In this document: positions 34,101-42,728 of the stretch, in pieces
Layout of the letters: the number at the start of each line of letters is the position of its first letter
Numbering within the stretch: position 1 is the first letter of the stretch
DNA from: an uncultured Collinsella sp.
Lineage (GTDB): Bacteria > Actinomycetota > Coriobacteriia > Coriobacteriales > Coriobacteriaceae
NCBI GenBank assembly: GCA_900541875.1
Contig: UQLF01000010.1
Span: 24,053-88,052, forward strand
DNA length: 64,000 nucleotides
Direction of reading: 5' to 3'
The notes under the pieces: generated by a model
Database searches by the model: none
What the model was told of the DNA's origin: nothing
The model's input: only the letters and a program-made list of their open reading frames with translations
Program-made: the position numbers and the translations under genes

Positions 34101-34850
34101 TCACCGACCCAACATGAATTCCATCGCACGGAGGCGCTGATCGGTGTGCGTCGCAGCCCAAACATGCGAAAGCCCAAGCAAGAATGCCGCCGTATGCGGG
34201 TCGATTCGCTCGGCCATGAGCGCATCGAAGGTCATGGACATGAGGGCGCGCAGCCATGCGACCTCACCAGTCGATACCAGCTCGGCACCCGGAACGCTCG
34301 ACGCGCACGATCCGCACATGAGCCCGCCCGCCTGGGGCGAAAAATACGACAGCATGGGGTCTCCGCACAGCACGCAGGCCGAAAAATCTGGTCGATATCC
34401 AACGTGCGACAGCAGCTTAAAGACATATGCCGCCACAAGTAGGTCCATATGTGCCGTGTCAAGCCCGCTGCCCACCAGGGCAAGCGCTCGCTGCGTTATG
34501 GCAAAGGTAAACGGGTCCTCGGCGTCCTCGAACGAGCACACGCGCGCGACCTCGGCGATCGCGCTTGCGGCGCAGGTCGTCTCGTAATCGGGCGCAGCTC
34601 CGAGCGGCGCCTCCATAAGCTCGGCCTGAGAAACCACGTCGAGTGACCGTCCATGTGCGAGCAGCATATCAACCGTACAGAACAGCTCGCAGCGCGCAGC
34701 CAGGCGTCCGCCGGGTTTGCGGGCGCCCTTTGCCACGGCACGAACCTGCCGCCCCCGCTCGTCAAGCATCGTCAAGATCAAGTCGGTCTCTTTGAGCTTC
34801 GTCTTGTCGAGGACGAGCACCTTCGTGCGGTATGTCCGAGAGCCTGCCAT
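34101..34850 (-). CDS. recO: DNA repair protein RecO
   Basis: 249 aa; with RecF/RecR it loads RecA onto SSB-coated DNA. The N-terminal OB fold begins RTKVLVLDKTKLKETDLIL. A zinc finger is formed by CVLCG and CGSC (about 160-178), and the C-terminus is helical. It starts 9 nt after the era stop without a strong ribosome-binding site, so translation is probably coupled. Confidence 0.92.
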   Translation of the reverse strand: MAGSRTYRTKVLVLDKTKLKETDLILTMLDERGRQVRAVAKGARKPGGRLAARCELFCTVDMLLAHGRSLDVVSQAELMEAPLGAAPDYETTCAASAIAEVARVCSFEDAEDPFTFAITQRALALVGSGLDTAHMDLLVAAYVFKLLSHVGYRPDFSACVLCGDPMLSYFSPQAGGLMCGSCASSVPGAELVSTGEVAWLRALMSMTFDALMAERIDPHTAAFLLGLSHVWAATHTDQRLRAMEFMLGR

Positions 34851-34859
34851 TGACGCGAA

Positions 34860-35927
34860 CTAATCTTCCGCGTTGTACCCAAAGCGGCGAATCTGGGCCT
34901 CGTCGTCACGCCAGCCGGCCTTGACCTTCACGTCCAGCTCCAAAAAGACCTGCGTGCCAAAGATGCGCTCAAGATCGCGACGGGCGTCAATACCGATATG
35001 CTTGATCATCTCGCCGCCCTTGCCGATGATGATGCCCTTCTGGCCCTCACGCTCGACGTAAATGGTGGCGTGCACGCGCAGCACCTTCTTGGTCTGCTCG
35101 AGCGCATCGCAGATCACGCCAACGGAGTGCGGAATCTCATCACGGGTGCGGCGCAAGACCTTCTCGCGCACAAACTCGGCAACGAGCGTCTCATCGGAAG
35201 CGTCGGTACCCATGTCCTCGGGGAACCAACGCGGACCCTCAGGCAAAAAGTGCGCAACGGTCTCGATAAAGGCATCGACGTTGAAGTTCTTGACCGACGA
35301 CGTCACGATCTCGTCGTCATATTCCATGAGCTCGTGGGCGGCCTTAAGCTGCTCCATAACCTGTGCAGGGTCGGCTTCATCGGCCTTAGTGAGCACCAGG
35401 ACCTTCTTGCAACGAGCGCATCTGACACGCTCGGCAACCCAGGCGTCTCCCCTGCCGATGGGCTTGGTGGCATCAATCAAAAACGCGACGACATCGACAT
35501 CGTTCAGCTCGAACAACGCACTCTTGTTGAGCTCGGAACCCAGGCCGTCCTTAGGCTTATGAATACCCGGGGTATCGACAAAGACCAGCTGGTAGCCGGG
35601 GCGGTTGACAACGGCGCGCATGCGGCGACGAGTCGTCTGGGCCACCGGCGAGGTGATGGCGACCTTCTTGCCGTAACAGGCGTTGAGCAGCGTGGACTTG
35701 CCGGCGTTGGGACGACCGACCAGGGCCACAAAGCCGCTGCGGAAACCGGGCTCCACGTCGCCAAAGCCCGCGAGGTTGTCGTCCTCGTCGCACAGGGCGT
35801 CGAGCTCCTCATCGCTCATGCCCTCAAACGGGTCGAACTCCTCGACTTCCTCGAGCTCCTCGGTATCCACCGCGTCCAGGGACTCGTCGTCCAAAATCTC
35901 ATCGGTAGGCTGCATATTGTCGGACAT
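34860..35927 (-). CDS. era: GTPase Era with acidic N-terminal extension
   Basis: 355 aa; binds 16S rRNA near its 3' end during 30S assembly. G1 GRPNAGKST is at 71-79, G3 DTPG and G4 TKAD follow. The C-terminal KH domain has GIIIGKGGEMIKHIG. Canonical Era is about 300 aa with G1 near residue 15. Here about 60 extra N-terminal residues contain 26 Asp/Glu and no Lys/Arg. The start at 35927 has GAAAGGG upstream, so the extension appears to be translated. recO follows and dgkA precedes. Confidence 0.93.
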   Translation of the reverse strand: MSDNMQPTDEILDDESLDAVDTEELEEVEEFDPFEGMSDEELDALCDEDDNLAGFGDVEPGFRSGFVALVGRPNAGKSTLLNACYGKKVAITSPVAQTTRRRMRAVVNRPGYQLVFVDTPGIHKPKDGLGSELNKSALFELNDVDVVAFLIDATKPIGRGDAWVAERVRCARCKKVLVLTKADEADPAQVMEQLKAAHELMEYDDEIVTSSVKNFNVDAFIETVAHFLPEGPRWFPEDMGTDASDETLVAEFVREKVLRRTRDEIPHSVGVICDALEQTKKVLRVHATIYVEREGQKGIIIGKGGEMIKHIGIDARRDLERIFGTQVFLELDVKVKAGWRDDEAQIRRFGYNAED

Positions 35928-35939
35928 GGGAATCCCTTT

Positions 35940-36317
35940 CTAAATAAAGCCGAGCGCGTGGGCAAATACCAGCAAGCCCACAATCGCGGCGGTGATGGAA
36001 AGAACGTATACGGAGGCGGCGGCGATGTCCTTCGCACGCTTGGCCAGCGGCTGAAGCTCCTGGGTCGCCAGGTCGACGATGGCCTCCATGGCGGTGTTGC
36101 ACAGCTCGCCGTGAATCACCAGGCCGCAACAGATGATAATCGTGGCCCACTCGGCAATGTCGAGCCCCACGATGCAGCCGGCAATGACGGTGCACACGCC
36201 CGCCACGAGCATGACCTTAATGTTGCGCTCGGTCTTGACGGCGGTGACGAAGCCCTCCATGGCGTAGGAAAACGACTTTAAGAAGGAAGGATGGTCCTTG
36301 TTCGATCCGGGAATCAT
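35940..36317 (-). CDS. dgkA: Undecaprenol/diacylglycerol kinase family (DgkA)
   Basis: 125-aa integral membrane kinase; in Gram-positives it usually phosphorylates undecaprenol to recycle the wall-lipid carrier. Three helices are visible. The conserved GELCNTAMEAIVDL and AKDIAAASV segments hold the active-site Glu/Asn and Asp. AGGAG precedes the ATG. It lies between ybeY and era in the usual Gram-positive order. Confidence 0.92.
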   Translation of the reverse strand: MIPGSNKDHPSFLKSFSYAMEGFVTAVKTERNIKVMLVAGVCTVIAGCIVGLDIAEWATIIICCGLVIHGELCNTAMEAIVDLATQELQPLAKRAKDIAAASVYVLSITAAIVGLLVFAHALGFI

Positions 36318-36326
36318 AGACGGCTC

Positions 36327-36836
36327 CTAGTCGTGGGCGTGGTTGGTGATGGGGCCGACGTGGACCAGCTTGGGGTCCTCGCCGCGCTCGAGCGCCAGAT
36401 CGCGCAGGATGGCGTCCTCGCGGGCCTCCATGACCTCGGCCTCGTCGTCCTCGATGTGGTCATAGCCCAGCAGGTGCAGCATGCCGTGAACGAGCATCAG
36501 ACGACACTCGTCAGCGGGGCTATTGCCAAAACCAGGGGCCTGACGGGCAATAACTTGAGGGGCCAAAATGATATCGCCGAGCTCGAGCGTCTCGTCGGCG
36601 GGAATGTCATCGTCAAAGGCCGAATCGCACTCAAACGAGAGCACATCGGTGGTACGGTCGATACCGCGCCACTCGTGGTTGAGCTCATGCATCTCGTCCT
36701 CATCGACATACGAAAGGGAAATCTCGACTTCACGTTCAACGCCCTCGGCGTCAAGCACAACCTCGCATATGTGCTCCACTTCCTGCGCGTCGAGCAGCGT
36801 ATCGAGCTCGGCATCGTTGCTGATCAATACACTCAA
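36327..36836 (-). CDS. ybeY: Endoribonuclease YbeY
   Basis: 169 aa; zinc-dependent RNase in 16S rRNA maturation and ribosome quality control. The metal site H-x3-H-x5-H is HGMLHLLGYDH (about 119-129). The start is TTG at 36836, overlapping the phoH stop by 4 nt (TTGA), with AAGGAG upstream. This overlap favours termination-reinitiation. The C-terminal tail after about 150 is hydrophilic. Confidence 0.93.
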   Translation of the reverse strand: MSVLISNDAELDTLLDAQEVEHICEVVLDAEGVEREVEISLSYVDEDEMHELNHEWRGIDRTTDVLSFECDSAFDDDIPADETLELGDIILAPQVIARQAPGFGNSPADECRLMLVHGMLHLLGYDHIEDDEAEVMEAREDAILRDLALERGEDPKLVHVGPITNHAHD

Positions 36837-37819
36837 CGGGGCTCCTTTCGGTCACGCACGCGTTTCTCGCGCACGTCATCATAAGCATCATATGCCTCGA
36901 CGATACGACCCACCAGGGCATGGCGCACCACATCGGCGCGCTCGAGGTGCGAAAACGCCACATCGTCGACGCAGCCCAAAATACTCTCGACATCGGCCAG
37001 ACCGCCGCGACGACCCACTAGGTCGCGCTGGCTCAGGTCGCCGGTAATCACGAACTTGGAATTAAAGCCCAGGCGCGTCAGGAACATCTTCATCTGCTCG
37101 GGCGTCGTGTTTTGCGCCTCGTCGAGTACCACGAAGGCATCACTCAGCGTTCGACCGCGCATGTAGGCGAGCGGGGCGATCTCGATCACGCCGCGCTCCA
37201 TAAGCTCATCCGTGCGTTCGCGATCCATCATGTCAAAGAGGGCGTCGTAGAGCGGACGCATGTACGGATCGATCTTTTCCTCGAGGGTACCGGGCAAAAA
37301 GCCCAGGTTCTCCCCCGCCTCGACAACCGGACGCGTCAAGATTAGACGGCCCACCACGTGACGCTTGAGCGCGGCAACGGCGAGCGCCATGGCCAGATAG
37401 GTCTTACCGGTACCGGCAGGACCCAGGCCAAACGTGATGGTATGAGAGCGAATGGCATCCACATAGCGCTTTTGACCGAGCGTCTTAGGGCGGATGACGC
37501 GACCACGATACGACAGCAGTACGTCATCGCGCAGCGACGAGGCATCATGTTCACCGTCGCGCAAGACGGCCAGGCAGCGAGAGACATCGTCGGCAGACAG
37601 CGTGCGCCCGGCGGCCGCCTCGCGAAAAGCGTGCTCGAAAAAGCGCGCAACGAGTTCGACCTCGTCCGGGTCGCCGCTCACGGAGATGCTATCGCCACGG
37701 GCGACCACGTGAGCGCGAACCAAGCTCTCGAGCGCACGAAGGACGCCGTCGCCGGCGCCCAAAACGCGCGAGGGATCAATTCCCTCGGGAACGGTAAGTC
37801 TAATCTTCGAGGCTTCCAT
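36833..37819 (-). CDS. phoH: PhoH family ATPase
   Basis: 328 aa. Walker A GPAGTGKTYLAMALAV lies at about 139-154, and FVVLDEAQNTTPEQMKMFLTR holds Walker B. The N-terminal about 115 residues contain a KH-like fold. PhoH-type proteins are RNA-related ATPases, often next to ybeY as here. ATG at 37819 is chosen for the upstream GGGAGG; it overlaps the end of mtaB by 20 bp. The longer frame start is unlikely. Confidence 0.92.
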   Translation of the reverse strand: MEASKIRLTVPEGIDPSRVLGAGDGVLRALESLVRAHVVARGDSISVSGDPDEVELVARFFEHAFREAAAGRTLSADDVSRCLAVLRDGEHDASSLRDDVLLSYRGRVIRPKTLGQKRYVDAIRSHTITFGLGPAGTGKTYLAMALAVAALKRHVVGRLILTRPVVEAGENLGFLPGTLEEKIDPYMRPLYDALFDMMDRERTDELMERGVIEIAPLAYMRGRTLSDAFVVLDEAQNTTPEQMKMFLTRLGFNSKFVITGDLSQRDLVGRRGGLADVESILGCVDDVAFSHLERADVVRHALVGRIVEAYDAYDDVREKRVRDRKEPR

Positions 37820-39092
37820 GAACCTCCCTGCGTGCATGGACCAGGCCGGAATCATCGACTCCGATGATAGCAACATCGAGCAGGCACGGGGCTGTGAGTC
37901 CACAGGTATCGTCAAGACGGGCATGATGGAACGAGCCGAGCGTCAGGTTGTCACCATACTCGAGCACGGCACGCTCGACCGTGCCCACGCGACGACGAGC
38001 GTCGGCAATAGCGAGCTCCTGTGCGGCGGCCCGCATACGGCGGCTGCGCTCGGCCATAACCTCGGGCGGTACCTGGTCGGGCATGTCGGCAGCAAGGGTA
38101 CCGGGACGCTTGCTGTAGCGGAACACGTGCATACGCGAGAAACCCACACGGCGGCACAGCGCCAGCGACTCCTCGAACTCCTCATCCGTCTCACCGGGAA
38201 AACCGACGATGACATCGCACGAAAGGGACGCCTGAGGCAAGTTGGCGCGAATCATACGCACCGTGTCCTCGAAGGCCTCGGCGCTATAGGGACGGCCCAT
38301 GCGATGCAGGGTCGCCGTACAGCCGGACTGCACAGGCAGGTGCAAAAACGGGGCAATACGCTGCGGATAGCGCGCCATAACCTTAAGCAGGCGCTCAGAG
38401 ATATCCATGGGCTCGACCGAGGAAATGCGCACATGCGGAATAAACGTGCGCTCCATGATGGCCTCGAGAAGCTCATCGATCTCAACGTGTTCGTCTGTCG
38501 CGCTCTTGCCATCGTAGGCACCCAGGTTCACACCGGTCAACACCACCTCGGGCACGCCGGCCTCCTGGGCTTCGCGAACTTGCTCGAGCACGGACTCGAC
38601 GGGCACGGAGCGCTCGGGGCCGCGTGCCTTCCACACAATGCAATAGGTGCAGCGATGGTTGCAGCCGTCCTGAATCTTCACGCCCAGGCGAGAGCGGCCG
38701 AGCGCATCGACCACCTCGCCATCGCTGCAGGCGGGAACGCTATCGGACTCAACGCCCAGCACCTCACAGACACGTTCGGCGACATCGATCTTGGACGGCT
38801 CGGCGATCACGCGATCCGAAAGTTCCAACAGCTCCTCGGGATGCAAATTGACCACGCATCCGGTCACGACCACATAGGGCTCGTTTGGATGGGCCAGCGC
38901 ATGACGGACGGCCTTACGGGTCTTGGCCTCGGCCTCTCCCGTCACGGCACAGGTGTTAATGACGATCAGATCAGCGTCCTGTGGCTCCACCATCGCAAAG
39001 CCCAGGCGCATAAGATCGGCAGTGATACGGTCGGACTCAACCCGGTTGACACGGCAACCGAGGTTGAGGACGGAAATATGGGGTGCAAGCAC
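37800..39092 (-). CDS. mtaB: tRNA t6A37 methylthiotransferase MtaB
   Basis: 430-aa radical-SAM enzyme converting t6A37 to ms2t6A37. LNLGCRVNRVESD is the MtaB-type N-terminal motif. The radical-SAM CNHRCTYC is near residue 145. It starts with GTG at 39092, AAGGAG upstream. It lies between dnaJ and phoH, a typical Gram-positive context. With MiaB and RimO it makes three MTTase paralogues in the window. Confidence 0.93.
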   Translation of the reverse strand: MLAPHISVLNLGCRVNRVESDRITADLMRLGFAMVEPQDADLIVINTCAVTGEAEAKTRKAVRHALAHPNEPYVVVTGCVVNLHPEELLELSDRVIAEPSKIDVAERVCEVLGVESDSVPACSDGEVVDALGRSRLGVKIQDGCNHRCTYCIVWKARGPERSVPVESVLEQVREAQEAGVPEVVLTGVNLGAYDGKSATDEHVEIDELLEAIMERTFIPHVRISSVEPMDISERLLKVMARYPQRIAPFLHLPVQSGCTATLHRMGRPYSAEAFEDTVRMIRANLPQASLSCDVIVGFPGETDEEFEESLALCRRVGFSRMHVFRYSKRPGTLAADMPDQVPPEVMAERSRRMRAAAQELAIADARRRVGTVERAVLEYGDNLTLGSFHHARLDDTCGLTAPCLLDVAIIGVDDSGLVHARREVHGSLED

Positions 39093-39101
39093 ACGGGCTC
39101 C

Positions 39102-40250
39102 TTAATCGAGGATGTCGTCGAGGGCACTCTTGATACGGTCGGTCACCGACTTCTTACCGGATGCGACGTCATCGCCCATCTCGTCGGCAAAGGCGCGAAG
39201 CAGCTCGCGCTGCTTATTGGAAAGATTGGTGGGAACGACAACGCGCAGTTGCACGATCAGGCGGCCACGCGAACCGCCACCGCCAATGCGCGGCATGCCG
39301 TAGTTATTGACGCTCACGGTGTCACCGTACTGGGCGCCGGCGGGAACCGTCACCTTAACGACCTCGTCGGGCATAATGCCCTCGACCTCGATCTCGCAGC
39401 CGAGCGCAGCCTGCGCAATCGAGATATCGCTCACCAGGTACAGGTCGTCGCCGTTGCGCTTAAAGCGCTCGTGGTCGGCAACGTGCACGTTGACAATCAG
39501 GTCACCCGAGGGCTCGCCGCGAAGGCCGGCCTCGCCAAAGCCGCTCACACGCAGCTGGCGACCGGTCGAAACGCCGGCGGGAATATCGATGTCGATCTTT
39601 TCATGCGAAGGCGTGCGGCCCTGGCCGTCGCAGGTCTCGCAGGGATGGTCGATAACCGTGCCCTCGCCATGGCAGTCGGGGCAAGGCGAGGAAGACTGAA
39701 CCTGGCCCAGGAACGAACGCTGAACCGTCGTGACGTAGCCCGTACCGTGGCAGCGGCCGCACTGCTTTTCCTGTGCGCCCTCTGCCCTACCGGTTCCATT
39801 GCAGTCCTCGCAAGGAGCAAGGCGGTCATAGCTGATCGTCTTTTTGCAGCCGAGCGCCGCCTCCTCGAGCGTCACCGAAAGCGAGATGGCCATATCACGT
39901 CCGCGACGACGCTCACGACGGCTGCGGGCGCCACCGCCGGCACCGCCGCCAAAGAACGACGAGAACAAGTCGTCCATGCCCATGCCACCAAAGATATCGT
40001 TGATATCGACGTAGCCCGAACCACCAGGGCCGTCGGCAGTGCCGTAACGGTCGTAGTTAGCACGCTTCTGCTCGTCGGAAAGAACGGAATAGGCCTCGTT
40101 AAGCTCCTTGAACTTGGCCTCGGCCTCGGGGTCGTCCGAAACATCCGGATGTACGGTACGGGCCTTCTTTAGAAACGCACGCTTAATCGTCCGCGCGTCG
40201 GCATCCCTGTCGACGCCAAGCACCTCGTAGTAATCCCTATTTTCCGACAC
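39102..40250 (-). CDS. dnaJ: Chaperone protein DnaJ
   Basis: 382 aa; stimulates DnaK ATPase and delivers substrates. The J domain (1-70) has the HPD motif in VHPDVSDD. A Gly/Phe region with GGMGMDDLFSSFFGG follows. Four CxxCxGxG repeats (CEDCNGTG, CGRCHGTG, CPDCHGEG, CETCDGQG) form the zinc centre, with complete C-terminal substrate domains after them. GTG at 40250 is chosen because AAGGA is 7 nt upstream and VSENRDYYEVLG fits the family. dnaK, grpE and hrcA are not in the window. Confidence 0.94.
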   Translation of the reverse strand: MSENRDYYEVLGVDRDADARTIKRAFLKKARTVHPDVSDDPEAEAKFKELNEAYSVLSDEQKRANYDRYGTADGPGGSGYVDINDIFGGMGMDDLFSSFFGGGAGGGARSRRERRRGRDMAISLSVTLEEAALGCKKTISYDRLAPCEDCNGTGRAEGAQEKQCGRCHGTGYVTTVQRSFLGQVQSSSPCPDCHGEGTVIDHPCETCDGQGRTPSHEKIDIDIPAGVSTGRQLRVSGFGEAGLRGEPSGDLIVNVHVADHERFKRNGDDLYLVSDISIAQAALGCEIEVEGIMPDEVVKVTVPAGAQYGDTVSVNNYGMPRIGGGGSRGRLIVQLRVVVPTNLSNKQRELLRAFADEMGDDVASGKKSVTDRIKSALDDILD

Positions 40251-40331
40251 GACCGAATCCTTCCGACTTTCATTATTGTCACAGTGCGTCCTATACCCAA
40301 GCTGGGCCGACCGCAAACAGAGGGTTTGATG

Positions 40332-41435
40332 TTATTGCATTTGATACGGCGAAAGCATGGCCCGTTGCGAGCAGCTCGCAAACCAAACCGACACGAGCGC
40401 GAACATGAAGCCGTTGGCAAAACCGTTGGCAAACTGCATCGCGCCGCGCTTCCACCACAGCAGGCTGCGATGAAGCACACCGTCCGAAAGCACCATGAAC
40501 AGGCCCATGGTAAACGGAATAAAGCACATCACGGCAAAGGCCGAGAACACGCCCGAGATGGCCGACAGCACCAAAAACGGCGCCACGATGCCCATCAGGT
40601 AAAAACCGGTACGAGCTTTGCCTTCCAAGCGCTCGGCCTCAACATGGGCGCGGCCGACCAGGTCGCCGCCCGCGGCACCGTTGGTGCCAGCATGACCCAT
40701 GCCGCCAATGCGGACCTCATCGCCATCGTGCGTGCCGGCAGGAAACTCAATCGTCTGCTCGGAGGTTACGCGAGTACGACCGCTGCCGCCGCAATCGGGG
40801 CAGGGGTCGGCCACGACCTTACCGGAACCGCCGCACTCGGGGCAGACCGACTGGAACGTGCCCGCACCAAACAGGAAGGACAGGTCGACGTCGATGTGGC
40901 CGCGGCCACCGCAGCTCGGGCAGGTATGGGCATGCTCGGAGGAGACAGAACCCGAACCGCCGCAATGTCCGCAAGTATCGAAACGCGTGTAGCGGACGGT
41001 CTTGCGGGCACCGCCCTTGGCCTCCTTGGCGTCGAGTTTGATATCGACGACCACATTGGCGCCGTTCTCGGGATTGTAGGCAGCCTGCCCACGACGCTGC
41101 TGGCCCCAGGCACCGCCAAAAGGAAAGCCGCCCTCAAAGGGATTGCCATAACCCGTGTTACCGGCGTAGCCGCCACCATAGGGCGAAGCCGTAGGAGCAC
41201 CGGCAAAGGGATTGCCAGAACGCATGGCGTCGTAGCGCGCACGTTTTTGCTCATCCGAAAGCACGGCGTAGGCCTCGGAAACCTCTTTAAACTTTTCCTC
41301 GGCATCCGGCTCTTTGTTGACGTCCGGATGGAGCTTGCGGGCCTTTTGCTGGAAGGCCTTTTGAATATCACGCGAGGTGGCGTCCTTGGAGACACCCAAA
41401 ATCTCGTAGTAATCTTTTTCGTTCATCGTCGCCAT
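40332..41435 (-). CDS. DnaJ-like protein with membrane-spanning C-terminus
   Basis: 367 aa. The J domain (1-70; HPD in LHPDVNKEPD) is followed by a Gly/Tyr/Phe/Pro-rich region and four zinc motifs (CGHCGGSG, CPSCGGRG, CPECGGSG, CPDCGGSG). A short remnant of the substrate domain ends at about residue 285. The rest (about 287-367) is hydrophobic, with two or three helices (FYLMGIVAPFLVLSAI; FAVMCFIPFTMGLFMVL; FMFALVSVWF), in place of the second substrate domain and dimerisation region. AGGAGG lies 8 nt before the ATG. It stands where hrcA/grpE often sit. I read it as a membrane-bound co-chaperone. Confidence 0.82.
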   Translation of the reverse strand: MATMNEKDYYEILGVSKDATSRDIQKAFQQKARKLHPDVNKEPDAEEKFKEVSEAYAVLSDEQKRARYDAMRSGNPFAGAPTASPYGGGYAGNTGYGNPFEGGFPFGGAWGQQRRGQAAYNPENGANVVVDIKLDAKEAKGGARKTVRYTRFDTCGHCGGSGSVSSEHAHTCPSCGGRGHIDVDLSFLFGAGTFQSVCPECGGSGKVVADPCPDCGGSGRTRVTSEQTIEFPAGTHDGDEVRIGGMGHAGTNGAAGGDLVGRAHVEAERLEGKARTGFYLMGIVAPFLVLSAISGVFSAFAVMCFIPFTMGLFMVLSDGVLHRSLLWWKRGAMQFANGFANGFMFALVSVWFASCSQRAMLSPYQMQ

Positions 41436-41493
41436 GCGCGGCAACCTCCTGCTCACAGCAGCGTATATATTCCGGTAATTCTACCCGAGCGGC

Positions 41494-42726
41494 CTAAGCT
41501 AGATCCCAAAACAGCTCGAACAGAACATTTCCATCGAGCCAGCCCAGGTGTGTCGGCGCCAGACGAGCTCGAACATGGCCCGCGATGACATCTGCCGAAG
41601 TGAAGGGTCCCTCATGGACCCCGAGCGTCTCGGGCACCCAAGTGGCAAGACCCAATTCGAGCGCGCGATCGCAAGCGGCTGTAAGCCCATCGACCGGGAT
41701 GACACGAGCCGCGCGAACCAACAGGTCGGACGCGATACCGCGCGTCATGCGACAAGCAAGCATCAGGTCTTCGGCCGCAGCCTCGCGCTGCGAGAGATAT
41801 TCGGCCTCGAACGCCGTCGCGTCATCGTCACGTTGCACCAGACGCACGCGGTACGCATCGCCTCGAGAAGAAACACCGGGGAACAAACCTGCAAGACGGT
41901 CGAAATCCGCGGCGTCGAGCATGCCCGCGGCAGAACGCCCCAGGCCCAGGTAGCCCCGTCCGGTCCAGTAGGCAATGTTATGGGCGCACTCATGGCCGTC
42001 GAGCGCGTAGCTCGCCACCTCATACGGGTGATAGCCGGCGGCACCCAGGAGCTCGCGTGCCACGTCCATGCATGCGGCCTGAAAATCCTCATCAGGCTCG
42101 AGCGACTCGTCACGGCACGCCATGCGATAAAGGGGCGTCCCCTCCTCGAGCGTGAGCGGATAGACCGACACATGATGCGGAGCCGCCGCCAGCACGCCAT
42201 CGAGCGTGCGCTGCCAGCTTACGGCGGTCTGCCCGGGAAGGCCACACATCAGGTCACACGACACATCGAGCCCAGCGTCCTTAACCGTCGTGATGGCAGC
42301 GAGCGCCCGATCGGCATCGTGAATGCGGCCGATGGCGGTAAGTTCGGCGTTATCGAGCGTTTGCACGCCCAGAGAGATGCGTGTGACACCAACCTTGGCA
42401 AGCGCAGCGGCAAGCTCGGCGGTCAGCGATTCGGGATTGGCCTCGCAGGTAAACTCAACGGGGGCACACGACGCACGAATATGCCGCGCCAGCTCCACCA
42501 AGCGCTCCCCCGCCAGCGACGGCGTACCGCCGCCAACATAGACGGTGCGGATCTGGTCAAAGGCCCCAGCTTTGCCAAAAGCATCGAGGCGCGCGTACAA
42601 CTGCTCAAAATAGGAATCGAGCGCGGCATCCAAATCACACGAAGCAAAGCTGCGCGAGTCGAAGTCACAGTAGCGGCACTTTTGGGCACAGAACGGCACG
42701 TGCACGTACAGCGCGGTAACGGCCAC
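41494..42726 (-). CDS. hemW: Heme chaperone HemW-like radical SAM protein
   Basis: 410 aa. The radical-SAM CAQKCRYCDF (about 13-22) has the extra aromatic context of the HemN/HemW family. YVGGGTPS, CEANPESL and the C-terminal HemN domain are present. HemW-type proteins bind heme and deliver it to acceptors; older annotations call them oxygen-independent coproporphyrinogen oxidases. It begins with GTG at 42726 right after dusB, GGAGG upstream. lepA-dusB-hemW are in one run. Confidence 0.9.
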   Translation of the reverse strand: MAVTALYVHVPFCAQKCRYCDFDSRSFASCDLDAALDSYFEQLYARLDAFGKAGAFDQIRTVYVGGGTPSLAGERLVELARHIRASCAPVEFTCEANPESLTAELAAALAKVGVTRISLGVQTLDNAELTAIGRIHDADRALAAITTVKDAGLDVSCDLMCGLPGQTAVSWQRTLDGVLAAAPHHVSVYPLTLEEGTPLYRMACRDESLEPDEDFQAACMDVARELLGAAGYHPYEVASYALDGHECAHNIAYWTGRGYLGLGRSAAGMLDAADFDRLAGLFPGVSSRGDAYRVRLVQRDDDATAFEAEYLSQREAAAEDLMLACRMTRGIASDLLVRAARVIPVDGLTAACDRALELGLATWVPETLGVHEGPFTSADVIAGHVRARLAPTHLGWLDGNVLFELFWDLA

Positions 42727-42728
42727 CC

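Noticed and set aside
37818..40172. 784-codon plus-strand open frame across mtaB and dnaJ
   Set aside because: It runs antisense through two clear genes and has no recognisable domain; an effect of GC-rich codon use.
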